Shown in pieces: positions 35,505-42,884 of a stretch of DNA of 64,000 nucleotides. The notes under the pieces were generated by a model that was given only the letters and a program-made list of their open reading frames with translations, ran no database searches and was not told the DNA's origin. Where the stretch lies: NCBI GenBank assembly GCA_014529385.2, contig CM043963.1, positions 150,030,107 through 150,094,106 on the forward strand, read 5' to 3'. This DNA is from Adiantum capillus-veneris (Eukaryota; Streptophyta; Polypodiopsida; Polypodiales; Pteridaceae). Numbering within the stretch: position 1 is the stretch's first letter; each line of letters starts with the position of its first letter. The translations under genes and the position numbers were made by a program.

Positions 35505-38500
35505 GCCTTCTTGTCGGAACTCATTCCTACATCAAAAATGGCTATGTTCATGTCAGATGCATCTTGGACAATCTATTCACCATCATCTTTCTTGATTTAG
35601 GAAGACATACAATCATGTTGATTGGGGTTTTTTAATGGATACTATACAGCAGATGGGTTTCCCAGAGCAATGGATATCTGGTGTGGCATTGCTTTACAGA
35701 TCAGCTTCTAGTGACTATTGATGGGTTAATAGGCCATTGTTTTGGCCTATCCCGCTGAGTGTGCTAACAAGCTTGCTAGCAAAAGTTTCTTGTTCTTGTC
35801 TACCAGTGCGGCTATGGTCGACTGGCACAAGTCATTTGGTGCTGGTGGGCGTTGACGAGGGGTGCCACTGGGACTTGTCAAATAGTTTCACTTGGCTAGC
35901 TCATAATAAAAAATGTTGTCACTTGGCATTTCATGTGGTCTCACTCTACATGCCTGTGCAATCAGCTGAACACCATGTTGTAGGCAGCATATGGCCTGCT
36001 CCACATCTCTGTAAAGAAGAAAGTAGATGAGGTGAGAATGGCTATGGGGGCTCTGGTATCACTAGCAGCCGAGGTGCAAGGTATAGTCCCTCTCCATAGC
36101 CATGCCATCTCTGATGGGAATGAGTGGAAGAGCTCTCTGAGCTGGCGCCATGCCATGGCAACATGTCTAACCATGCATAGGTGACCATAAAAGTCTCAAC
36201 TATTGAGACTCCTTGAATCGCCATTTTTTCATTGCAGGTGAGAATCCTCATCTGGTTGCAGTTCTGGGTGTTTGAGATCTCTTCCAATGCATGATGTGCA
36301 AGGAGACAATTGTACACCTCTCTGCACCCATCATTCTACCAATCTGTTCTGGGGTATAGTCCCACACGGTGCATTTCCACTTGTTCTGGGGTGGGGAAAG
36401 CTAATGACAGTAGTTGAAGTATACAGTATGGAGGATAGCTGATTAGTGAGTGTCCCAAACGGTGTCAAAGGGTTCAATTGATAGATGCCCTCATATACTT
36501 GGTGGGTATAGGCGTCGGCAAGATCATGGGAAGATCATATATGAAGTATATAGCAGTATGAGGTGTGTATGTAGGTGGTATGTAAGTAGATGCTACATAA
36601 GTAAGGGAGAGTGAGAGATATGTATGATTGGCAACAATAGGTAATCGGAAGATGGCAACAGAGGAGATGAGATGTACCACCTCTCTAAATCCAGAGTATG
36701 TAGTCCATTGTACTACCCCCTCTCAAACAGTCGGAAAGATGCATGTCAATCTTCCTAAGCTGGGTCACTGGCCATCTCGTTATAACGAGACTTTGTTTGA
36801 CCCTAGCCAGAAAAGATGGCAACCATAGGCCGTGGGAGTCCCTGTGTCCTCATAAGTCCTCTAAGCTGCCGACTTATCAAGGGGTGTAGCATCTCTGCCT
36901 TCTCAAAACCATAGCCTGCTCTGTGTCCAACCTTAAAAGTCTCCCATCAAGATGACCGCTCCTAGACTAGCATACTTCATATCTCCTCTATTATGCATGT
37001 GTATGGTGAGTGTGCATCTCTCTCCTCCTCTCCTTCCCCATCTCTCGGCCCCCTCCCTGGGTCTACCCTTGTCGCCACGCAACCTTCGATGCTGACAGAT
37101 TGAACTAACATAGGATGTATATGAAGTGCTCCTCAGATAGTTGTAGCCTCACCCACACCTTGGATCTCTTGCCACGATCTGTACCCACCCATGTAGCTCT
37201 CGTCTGTAAAGTGCTGCTACACCCCTTGAGCCTCTGGAAGTGTTGTGGCGCAAACACTTCTTACGTAGTCACTCCCACCTGTAGCCATGTACTCTCCGCA
37301 AGCCCTGCTCTAGGCTCTAATGCATCTTGTAAATAGCATCATGATTTATGTCTTTGCCCTCCATTGCCTTCTCTAATCTCCCTGGGTGTGTCCATAATGA
37401 CCCATTGCAGTTCCAAAATGCCATATGTATTTCTGGATTTGATATCTCACAGGCTGCAAGTTCCTATTCAACACTGATGAAAAGAGACGATCACACAGTC
37501 ATGGGCTCCCAATAACTCTCTGAAGGGCCCCCGACCCATAACTATAGTGGTATTTGTTTGTATGTTCCATAGATGGACGAGTTACCTCAATGATCAGTTG
37601 ATCAAACCTCCAAGTGACTCTCCAATGAGGGATCTACTGTAATTCTCCGAAAACTGAACAACTCTGGGCTTATATGATACTCAAAGGAGATACTTTCCAT
37701 GGTAACTCTCAAAAAATGGAGCAATTCTGGGCTAATATGACAAGATCTAATGCATCAATCCCCTCTGCTGTCCACTACCTCCAAACAAACAAGTTAAGTG
37801 GTTGATCGGGTGGCTCTCATGAAGACAATATAGGGCCAAATTGAAGGCTGCACATCAGGGTAGTTTCCAGCCTGCAGTACGTTCCCCTAGCTGGGGTTAA
37901 TGAAGCCCAGCAAGCACACATCACAAAGGAACGCTATTGATGCTACAAAATAATGCTGGTAAGTCACAAAAAGGAACACTTTTATCGCACGATTCGAGAG
38001 AACCTACTAAGTTGGCATTTGGAGCATGCAAATGCTTAAAAGAGAGTCTTTAGTGGTGTAAAAATAACTAGACCAAACTTGCTTCTCTGTATGTGTGCAC
38101 GCATGCACACACAAGCATGTGTGAGCGTACCATTATAAGTGCATACACTTGTGCAAGGGTATAGGTAGGTACAGATTATGATTAATTCTGCTTTTCTTTT
38201 GCCTAACAAACTCTAGCCATCATGTGCTAACCATTCTTGTTAAGAAAAAGCCGAGTAATGTGTGGATACCACAATAGCACATAAATTACACTAATTGCAG
38301 CAGTAAGAAAAGACTAATGTTTCAACAATACAAAACATAGCATAGACCAGATCTTGTTAGTAAACATCAGAGTCCTCTTGAGTAAAGGAGATCCTTTTAG
38401 AACAATGAAAGACCCAGTTTAACAACGAACTGCAAAAAACACACTTAAAACAACTCAAATACCACTTGTACTTTGTTTTTCTGCACCCAGTCTACAATCA

Positions 38501-38856
38501 GATTGCTCCCATCTGCTTGCAAGCCCCTCAATAAAGCCATTGATGCAATCTTTGTGCATTAAAAGGCGTTTTTATCGTGTTCTAGCCACTGTAGAGCTGC
38601 ATTCAGGACGAACATGTAGCAGAGAAAGACAGAAAGAGAGACAAAATAAGTGTCCGATTGAATGACAACATACCAGGCACCAAGTTCTCTTCACCAGACC
38701 CTACGATGCAGTGAGGTGGATATGGATTTTCTGGCTTGCTAGCATCATGAGTGTCTAGAAGTACTAGCATGGGCCAATTCCTGATTGAAAATTCTCTTGC
38801 TAGCCTGTTAGTCTCTTCAACATGGCAGTAATTTGTGAATCAAATGAACGTGGAGC
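25063..38856 (-). CDS. Nicotinamidase (isochorismatase-family hydrolase), split gene, exon 1 missing
   Basis: Nicotinamidase deaminates nicotinamide to nicotinate in NAD salvage. Four exons in order on the minus strand give one continuous plant-type protein: 38856-38674, 38596-38463, 25612-25427 and 25148-25063 (stop 25065-25063). Splice phases agree at every junction. The D-x-H metal motif (LLDTHD), the active-site Lys (MHKDCINGF) and the nucleophile Cys (GICTDVCVLDF) are present. The N-terminal exon with the catalytic Asp is not found and would lie right of 38856. The third junction is a 12,850 bp intron full of LINEs. The last intron is GC-AG. Exon 38674-38856 has one and exon 38463-38596 two single-base frameshifts, all at short homopolymers, so this is either a young pseudogene or a good gene with sequencing errors. 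Closest in wording to Arabidopsis NIC1-type proteins; assignment from memory of the family. Confidence 0.85.
25149..25426 (-). other. Intron, 278 bp, GC-AG type
   Basis: The donor reads CAG|GCAAAT and the acceptor TTCCAG|GATGC. Coding similarity ends exactly at AHPQ and resumes at DAAHY in phase 0. GC donors are a minor but normal class. Confidence 0.7.
25427..25612 (-). CDS. Nicotinamidase catalytic-cysteine exon
   Basis: 186 bp, fully open, phase 0 at both ends. It reads MVVVGICTDVCVLDFVV, TVLSARNHGILSPLEEVVVY, SKACATYDLPVEVAKG and IDGALAHPQ. The nucleophile is the Cys in TDVC. The acceptor is TTTGACAG|ATGG. Confidence 0.93.
26013..26093. repeat. Dispersed direct repeat, copy 2
   Basis: Matches 24336-24488 but lacks about 75 internal bases. 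The pair brackets the two 3' exons of the nicotinamidase gene. Confidence 0.75.
26388..26430 (+). repeat. (GA)n tract at the 3' end of LINE A
   Basis: On the LINE sense strand this is (TC)n directly after the terminal CATTTCATTT tail. Confidence 0.95.
26617..27321 (-). pseudogene. LINE A ORF2 C-terminal part with zinc-finger-like motif
   Basis: Pieces in several frames: MAFYREHLLQITKDGFV, YMDTHLSYGIRCAIGQIRIS, CLQCDMEPETELHYTFQC, YEIRGCFHCLFREVFGPL and RVMRYEDQRCLGQL, then an Arg-rich tail. C-x2-C...H-x4-C is the zinc-finger arrangement seen after the RT of many LINEs. The same text appears in LINEs B and C. Confidence 0.8.
27812..29203 (-). pseudogene. LINE A ORF2 reverse transcriptase
   Basis: A 463-codon open stretch. 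Order: FLACLEQGLYQLFLSQ, a polyproline run (encoded by the G run at 29021-29041), DGLVAEH, LSTIVPIFKSGDP, YCTIMIGHTLARLYASILE, GQAGFKRGFSTLDHILTLR, CSFVDFCKAFDTIPRARLM, GVKQGCPPSPTLFGMYVDEV, the catalytic LLYADDIVLI (YADD at 28157-28168), VNLGKTKIMVFN and YTYLGVVF. This is a complete RT palm and thumb. The 5' and 3' parts of ORF2 are in other frames, so the ORF is broken although this stretch is intact. Confidence 0.93.
29734..30330 (-). pseudogene. LINE A ORF2 endonuclease relic
   Basis: ORF2 opens near 30320 with KVATWNCNDI, the first strand of an exonuclease-endonuclease-phosphatase (APE-type) domain. IIILGDFNARTAHHQ (29870-29890 region) is its conserved GDFN motif. The frame is interrupted between these points. 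Confidence 0.75.
30420..31274 (-). pseudogene. LINE A ORF1, coiled-coil RNA-binding protein, one stop
   Basis: Residues about 25-150 are heptad-rich (LEERVLAQETKITTLGDRV). A stop interrupts after ARNTLEEGE, near 30969. Then come LYVRICGLKDKDNVDEEVKE, SRAWRVGN, ALILRFFSMEAKKDFLKKR and GIFLGDDLT, resembling the RRM-like and C-terminal domain of L1-type ORF1 proteins. The start at 31274 or the Met at about 31217 (MRKQNDK) are both possible; the latter begins the conserved part. Confidence 0.8.
31275..31637 (-). promoter_or_regulatory. LINE A 5' UTR with TTGCAGAA repeats and a C-rich block
   Basis: On the sense strand TTGCAGAAATTGCAG-like words recur between about 31470 and 31340, preceded by a C-rich block (G-rich on plus, 31527-31625). 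LINE 5' UTRs carry the internal promoter; the promoter role is inferred from position only. Confidence 0.45.
31638..31686 (+). repeat. (GA)n tract at the 5' end of LINE A
   Basis: Perfect GA run. The same flank (GATGTGCCT.CTTGTCGGAAC) follows it here and at 35500 in the duplicate. Confidence 0.95.
31687..32153 (+). pseudogene. L1-type reverse transcriptase fragment
   Basis: Plus-strand pieces FLKLGRHTIMLIGVF, GFPEQ, VALLYKSA-like text and TIDGLIGRCFGLSR correspond to the L1-type RT block that in LINE F reads LLLDFEKAYDRVDWDFLEG, MGFSDAWI and LTRSVRQGCPLAP. Heavily decayed, with no catalytic DD. Repeated at 35502-35940. Confidence 0.5.
32154..32699. other. No gene recognised
   Basis: Decayed sequence between the LINE A unit and relic J. 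An open plus frame at 32220-32426 has no recognisable domain. Confidence 0.4.
32700..33150 (-). pseudogene. LINE relic J (RT fragments, D-like)
   Basis: Minus strand reads WTMYTVVPIHKSG near 33110, matching LTMHTIVPLHKAGD of LINE D. Further left the text matches LINE D about 59870-60010 (nucleotide block GTGTGACTAAATGTCAAATA). The RT core between them is deleted. Confidence 0.6.
33242..35312 (-). mobile_element. LINE B: deleted copy of LINE A
   Basis: Retains the 3' tail (with GTCTTTAAAAGGCC), the C-terminal region (33562-34049), the first part of the RT (34060-34326: DGLVAEHSSMHARDLLAEL, LSTIVPIFKSGDP, TIMIGHTLARLYASILEQ), the linker (34353-34595) and the endonuclease C-terminal half (34780-35300). 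The RT palm with YADD is deleted, and GDFN reads GNFN at the truncated end. Confidence 0.85.
35313..35359 (+). repeat. (GA)n tract
   Basis: Follows the truncated end of LINE B directly (GATGATGATGAGAGAG). Confidence 0.95.
35360..35451 (-). mobile_element. Possible SINE fragment between two GA tracts
   Basis: Read on the minus strand, a 92 bp piece starts ATAACAGGTCTTGAGTTCAA (B-box-like GAGTTCAACTC) and ends AAAATTCTCTTCTTCTTC before (TC)n. The end resembles the LINE D tail AAAATTCTCTTTCTTTCTTC. It is small and unproven. Confidence 0.4.
35452..35499 (+). repeat. (GA)n tract
   Basis: Equivalent to 31638-31686 in the parent segment, by the shared right flank. Confidence 0.95.
35502..35940 (+). 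pseudogene. L1-type RT fragment, duplicate of 31687-32153
   Basis: Reads FLDLGRHTIMLIGVF, MGFPEQWISGVALLYRSA and TIDGLIGHCFGLSR, slightly better preserved than the first copy. No catalytic motif. Confidence 0.5.
35950..37450 (-). pseudogene. LINE relic I: endonuclease and linker (D/G-like)
   Basis: Starting at the right, minus strand gives MAFWNCNGSLWTHPGRLEKA (about 37430), the ORF2 start matching LINE D VWNCDGCLWTQPGRLEEV. Further on come ANHTYLSLSL (36474-36680), the DH end of the endonuclease, and WRQLRELFHSFP followed by FFFTEMWSRP (35962-36174), the linker before the RT. The RT is absent and many stops interrupt. Confidence 0.7.
37451..38462. other. Intron sequence without recognised feature
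   Basis: No domain found. A degenerate duplication (ACTCTGGGCTTATATGA / ATTCTGGGCTAATATGA) lies at about 37670 and 37725. Confidence 0.4.
38463..38596 (-). CDS. Nicotinamidase exon with catalytic lysine
   Basis: Reads ALQWLEHDKNAF, then MHKDCINGFIEG, then LQADGSNLIVDWVQKNKVQV, the three parts being in shifted frames. One T is missing in the TTTT run before MHKD and one G is extra in the GGGG run after FIEG, so net phase is restored. Acceptor GAATGCAG|CTC, donor GTG|GTATTTG. Confidence 0.85.
38597..38673 (-). other. Intron, 77 bp
   Basis: Donor CCTG|GTATGTTG, acceptor GAATGCAG. It joins phase 1 coding ends. Confidence 0.8.
38674..38856 (-). CDS. Nicotinamidase exon with metal-binding motif
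   Basis: Reads APRSFDSQITAM, then (one G missing) EETNRLAREFSIRNWPMLVL, LDTHDASKPENPYPPHCIVG and SGEENLVPG. LDTHD supplies the metal ligands. The acceptor GTTTGGGTAG|GC lies 32 bp from a long purine tract (GA on the gene strand). Confidence 0.88.
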
Positions 38857-38883
38857 CTACCCAAACGAAAAAACTTTAGCAAA

Positions 38884-38888
<5 letters not shown>

Positions 38889-38942
<54 letters not shown>
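38889..38942 (+). repeat. (CT)n tract upstream of LINE C
   Basis: Perfect CT run ending at the truncated 5' end of LINE C and lying within intron 1 of the nicotinamidase gene. Confidence 0.95.
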
Positions 38943-38950
<8 letters not shown>

Positions 38951-41345
38951 GGAAATGGTGGAAAAAGCCATTGATAAGATAAAGACAAGAAGAGCATATG
39001 ATCATGAGGGTCTAGTAGCAGAACATTTGATCCATGCAAGGGATCTACTTTCAGAAGTCCTTGCTCGTCTGTTTAATCGGGTCATGTGTGAAAGATTACC
39101 TGAATCTTGGAAATTATCTACTATCATACCTATTTTCAAGTCAGGGGATCCTATGATACCCGGGAACTACCGTACCATTATGGTGGGTCACACATTGACC
39201 CGACTGTACGCATCCATTCTGGAACAAAAACTGAGTAGATGGGCAGAGAATGAGGGCATAAGGGCAACAACACAAGCTGGATTCAGAGGGGTTATTCCAC
39301 TCTAGATCATATTCTTACGCTCAGAGCCATTATTGAGGAAGGAAGAGCAAGCGGGAGAAGGATGTATTGTTGCTTTGTGGATTTTCGGAAAGGTTTTGAT
39401 ACAGTACCAAGGGCCAGATTGATGCGCAGGATGCAAGAGTTAGGGTCCCCAAAGAGATTATCTGGGGGATCATGGCCTTATATGGGTCAGTAACTGGTTA
39501 TGTACATACTCCAGAAGGGGATTCCGACATTGTTCATTCCACCGTTGGAGTAAAGCAGGGATGCCCATTGTCCCCTACTTTATTTGGTATGTATATAGAT
39601 GAGGTATCAGATTACATTGAGAGAGAGGGTGACAGAGGTGCTCAACTTGCAGGGTCATGGATCCCTTTGTTGTTGTATGCAGATGATATTGTATTGATAG
39701 CAGAATCACCAGATGGAATGCAGAGGCAGTTAGATGCATTACATAAATTCGCGGAGGATAGCGGACTGTCAGTGAATTTGGGTAAAACCAAAGCTATGGT
39801 GTTTAACACCACACCGCAGTGGGTTAGGAGATCGGCACCTACATTTGCATATGGCCAGGATACAGTAGAGTACACAGATGCATACACATACCTTGGTGTG
39901 GTATTTGTAGGACCGAAGTTTACTCTTAAGAAAGCAGCAGAGGCTAGATTGTCCAGAGCCTCTGCGGCCTTGGGAGGGTTGGAGAGGATGTGTTCACAAG
40001 TGCAATTTCAGGAACCACGAACAAAACTTTGGCTCTTTGATACTGTGGTGGCTTCGGCTATGCTATATGGGGTCAAGATTTGGGGACCATCTGTGGATCA
40101 GGATAATTGGAAGCCAATGGAGAGACCTTTGGTATCTATGATTTCCCGAATGATTAGAGCCAAGGCCTCCGTACCACACGCGATTATCCGAGAGGAACTA
40201 GCTGCCCCTCCGATAGAAATTGAAGCTCTTACCAGATCAGTGTCCTTTATACATGGTTTGTGGGATACAAATAATTGCCGCTATACTAGATTGGCCCTCG
40301 AATCCTCTCGACAGTTAGCAATGAAAGGGTATACATCATGCTGGTATGCGCAATTGTCTTCGTGATTTCAGAGACACGGGTTCAGTATGGAAAGATTACC
40401 CCCCTACCAATACTCTCTTGAGGCTCCATCACTGGCAATTACACGAACGGAGATTAATAAATCATCCGTCAGGATCTTATACAGTTGGATACTAAGAGGA
40501 CATGGGTAGACCCTACACAAGAATTGGGCACGAAGATGGCCGACTACAAAGAAAACTTCCTACAGCTATCTGAAGATGGATTTGTGACTCGTCCGAGCTA
40601 CATGGATACCCACCTGTCTCATGGTTTGAGATGTGCTATTGGTCAGATTCGTACATCCTCACACCAGCTGGAAATTGAATTTGGCAGATTTAGGGGAATC
40701 CCACCTGAGAGCAGAATTTGCAAGTTATGCGGAATGGAGCCGGAGACAGAATTACACTACATATGCCATTGCACCGTATACTATGAGATACGTGGGCGTT
40801 TCCATTGCCTATTTAAAGAAGGCTTTGGACCTCTAGATAGAGTCATGCAATACCAAGATCAAAGATGCTTAGGCTTGTACCTACTGGAACTACATCGGCA
40901 CACGGATAATCTAATGAGAAGACAAAGAGCACTACAGCCTCAGAGGCAGATCACAGATTTCTTCGGATCGAGTGAAGCAGGAGTGGAAGGAAGGGGAAGC
41001 AGGAGGCCAGCAGCCAACACAAAGGAGTACCCACATTCATACCAAACGCACCCTAATTGACAGAGAGATTGAGCTTAGGAAATCGAGACGACCAAGACCA
41101 AGAGGCAGAAGCACACTTCACCGGAGGAGACTACAACAAAGGATTAAAAGCATTCTAGCCAGACACCCAGAATGCTCCTAAGAAGTTTATTTAATACTTT
41201 GTATTTAGTTTTTCACATTCACTTTCACACTTTTCACACCTAGTACTTTAGTACTAAGGTACCCAGACATTGTAACAGATTCACCACTTTGTATCAGTTT
41301 GGTCTCATAGGTCATTCTGGCCTTTTGAAGACGTTAATATAACAT
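38943..41345 (+). mobile_element. LINE C: 5'-truncated LINE of the same family
   Basis: Starts inside the linker just before the RT, directly after (CT)n, and ends with CCTTTTGAAGACGTTAATAT, AACATT, then CTCTCTC. Closely related to LINE A throughout, including the C-terminal zinc motif and the Arg-rich end. The 5' truncation is typical of LINE insertion. Confidence 0.93.
38955..41181 (+). pseudogene. LINE C ORF2: reverse transcriptase and C-terminal region
   Basis: 38955-39305 gives MVEKAIDKIKTRRAYDHEGL, LSTIIPIFKSGDP and IMVGHTLTRLYASILE, and ends in a frameshift at FRG. The next frame has STLDHILTLRAIIEEGR and CCFVDFRKGFDTVPRARLM. 39472-40365 then runs GVKQGCPLSPTLFGMYIDEV, LLYADDIVLIAES (YADD 39676-39687), VNLGKTKAMVFN, YTYLGVVF and MISRMIRAKASVPHAIIRE. 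40485-41060 holds KMADYKENFLQLSEDGFV, CKLCGMEPETELHYICHC and RCLGLYLLELHRH, and the tail (RRPRPRGRSTLHRRRLQQR) is in a third frame to 41181. Breaks are few, so this is a younger copy. Confidence 0.93.
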
Positions 41346-41357
41346 TTCTCTCTCTCC

Positions 41358-41623
41358 GACCACGACCGAGACACAGGAGCACATTACATCGACGGAGACT
41401 CCAGCAGAAGATCAGAGGCATTCTAGCACGACACCCAGATTGTCATTGAGGGCCTATTCTACATTTTCACATTTCACATTTCACATTTCACACTTCATTT
41501 TCAGTTTTCATTTTTACTTTCAGTACTTTTTGTACTTGTACTTCAGACATTGTATTAGATTCACCACTTTGTATCTGATGGTCTCATAGGTCATTTTGGC
41601 CTTTTGAAGACGTTAATATATCA
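41358..41623 (+). mobile_element. LINE C': short 3' fragment of a further copy
   Basis: Repeats the end of the family again: RSTLHRRRLQQKIRGILARH at its start, then CACTTTGTATCTGATGGTCT and CCTTTTGAAGACGTTAATAT, then CTCTCTCTC. It begins a few bases after the CT end of LINE C, in the same orientation. Confidence 0.88.
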
Positions 41624-41663
41624 TTCTCTCTCTCTCTGTGTGACAAGCAAAGTGGCTTCTCCC

Positions 41664-42480
41664 ATGGCAAGCAAACTTCCACATTTGCGGCCACCAATAA
41701 GCGCCTCCACATTCGAGACCAAGATGAAAGAATGGAGGAAGGAGATAGAGGAATGGAGGGAGAAAGCGACCTTGCTGAAAGAGTGGCTGAAATATGGAGA
41801 GGAATGGAATAAGGAGAGAGACACAATGAAGGAAGAGATGGAAATACTCAAGGCAAAAATTGCCTCCCTCCGAGACTGCCCATCATGTGAAGAAGGGGAA
41901 ATTGTCGAGGCGAACAAAGAAGGAAGAGATCAAGCAATCACTAAGAGCATTGAGGGAAAGATGGGAGGCCATCATAGAAGGATGGGTGAAGGTAGTGAAG
42001 CGAAACATCAAGAAAGAGGTCAAGAAGGCGGCGGAGAAGGAAGAGGCTTAAGTGGACGCCAAGAAGAAGAAATCCCTTCTCGTACACACTACCCTTGAGG
42101 AGGAGGAGATGTGACAAGCCGGCCGACTCAACATAAGAGTCACCGGCATAGTGGAGAAGAAAGACTCCACAACCAACACGGATGGTAGAGAACTATGTAC
42201 CAAGCTTGGGTACAAAGAAGAAGAGGGACCTCCCTTCAACAAGATTTGGAGGGCCCTCATCCTCCAACTCTTCTCCGAAGAGGTAAGGTTCTCTTTCATT
42301 AGAAAGAGGGTGACTCTACGAGAACTCATAGCCCCAACCCCTCCCCCCAAATCTACCTAGATGACAACCTCACACCAATACAAGTAGAACATAGACAGAC
42401 ATGCCTACCTAGATGCTCAAAGCACGAGAACAAGGGAAGAAGGAATCATACCGCAATGGTTGCGTCATCATTAGTGGCAA
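41664..42480 (+). pseudogene. LINE G ORF1
   Basis: MASKLPHLRPPISASTFETK opens a coiled coil (MKEWRKEIEEWREKATLLKE, ERDTMKEEMEILKAKIASLR). Frames then change near 41890 (WEAIIEGWVKVVKRNIKKEV). The RNA-binding part follows as LNIRVTGIVEKKDS, LCTKLGYKEEEGPPFNKIWR and ALILQLFSEEVRFSFIRKR, then VEHRQTCLPRMLKAREQGK. The same blocks in the same order occur in LINE D ORF1. Confidence 0.78.
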
Positions 42481-42502
42481 GGTCGTTGCATAGGGACTTG
42501 CA

Positions 42503-42620
42503 GCCTATGGGACACAGCATGTCCAGAGCGACTAGAGGAGGCAATTGAGAGATTGTCCTACTCACAGAGACACACAAGAGCCCAAAGAGGGGCCTACCGA
42601 GGAGGATGAGGAGATTCACA
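42503..42620 (+). repeat. Duplicated piece of LINE G around the ORF2 start
   Basis: ERLEEAIERLSYSQRHTRAQ at 42525-42590 precedes the true ORF2 start, while the same segment (LEEVI..., CTAGAGGAGGTGATAAGCAA) recurs in its proper place at 55799-55890. A tandem duplication of about 145 bp formed before the Gypsy insertion. Confidence 0.65.
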
Positions 42621-42651
42621 TTGTGGTTTGGAATTGCAATGATGATCTATG

Positions 42652-42656
42652 GACAC
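42652..42656 (+). repeat. Target-site duplication GACAC, left
   Basis: Matches 55794-55798. It flanks the Gypsy element exactly at its TG ends. Confidence 0.75.
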
Positions 42657-42813
42657 TGCAACAAACTTGGACACCCAAGTCTAAATTCTATCGCGACACG
42701 AGAGATTCACTTAACACACTTCACAATTTAATTGATTCGACACGGCCCGAGGCGTAGCTCTGTGCCAAGAGAGATTGGCCCCAAAGACTGGCACCCCTTT
42801 TGGTATTTCTTTT
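42657..42813 (-). repeat. Gypsy H 3' LTR, outer part
   Basis: Shares AACAAACTTGG, CACTTAACACACTTCACAAT, AATTGATTCGACACGG and AAGAGAGATTG with the 5' LTR at 55294 onward. It stops at GGTATTTCTTTT where LINE F is inserted. Confidence 0.9.
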
Positions 42814-42884
42814 TTTTTTTCCGAGAAAAAGATCCTTCTATTAGTTAATGAAACTGCCTCTACAACCACCTCTACAAGAGAGGG

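Larger units (their letters stand above)
33150..35940 (-). repeat. Segmental duplicate of 26311-32153 with internal deletions
   Basis: Both flanks and the LINE inside match: left flank GCCATTGAGCATCTCCAGAG and CAGCCCCTTTTCTAGCCAA, right flank GATGTGCCT.CTTGTCGGAAC through GGCATTTCATGTGG. Shared sequence outside both LINE ends argues for duplication of the whole segment rather than two insertions. The copy has lost about 1.4 kb of RT at 34061 and everything from the endonuclease start through ORF1. Confidence 0.8.
25613..38462 (-). other. 12.85 kb intron filled with LINEs
   Basis: Donor CAAGTG|GTATTTG at the right, acceptor TTTGACAG at the left. It contains LINE A, its partial copy LINE B, relics I and J, a SINE-like piece and five GA tracts. 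The elements inside are all minus strand (same sense as the gene) apart from two plus-strand L1-type RT scraps. Confidence 0.75.
41639..42656 (+). mobile_element. LINE G, 5' part (ORF1 to start of ORF2)
   Basis: Starts right after the CT run that ends LINE C'. It carries ORF1 and the first codons of ORF2 (IHIVVWNCNDDLWT), where the Gypsy element at 42657 interrupts it; the reading resumes at 55794. Closer to LINE D than to LINE A. Confidence 0.82.
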
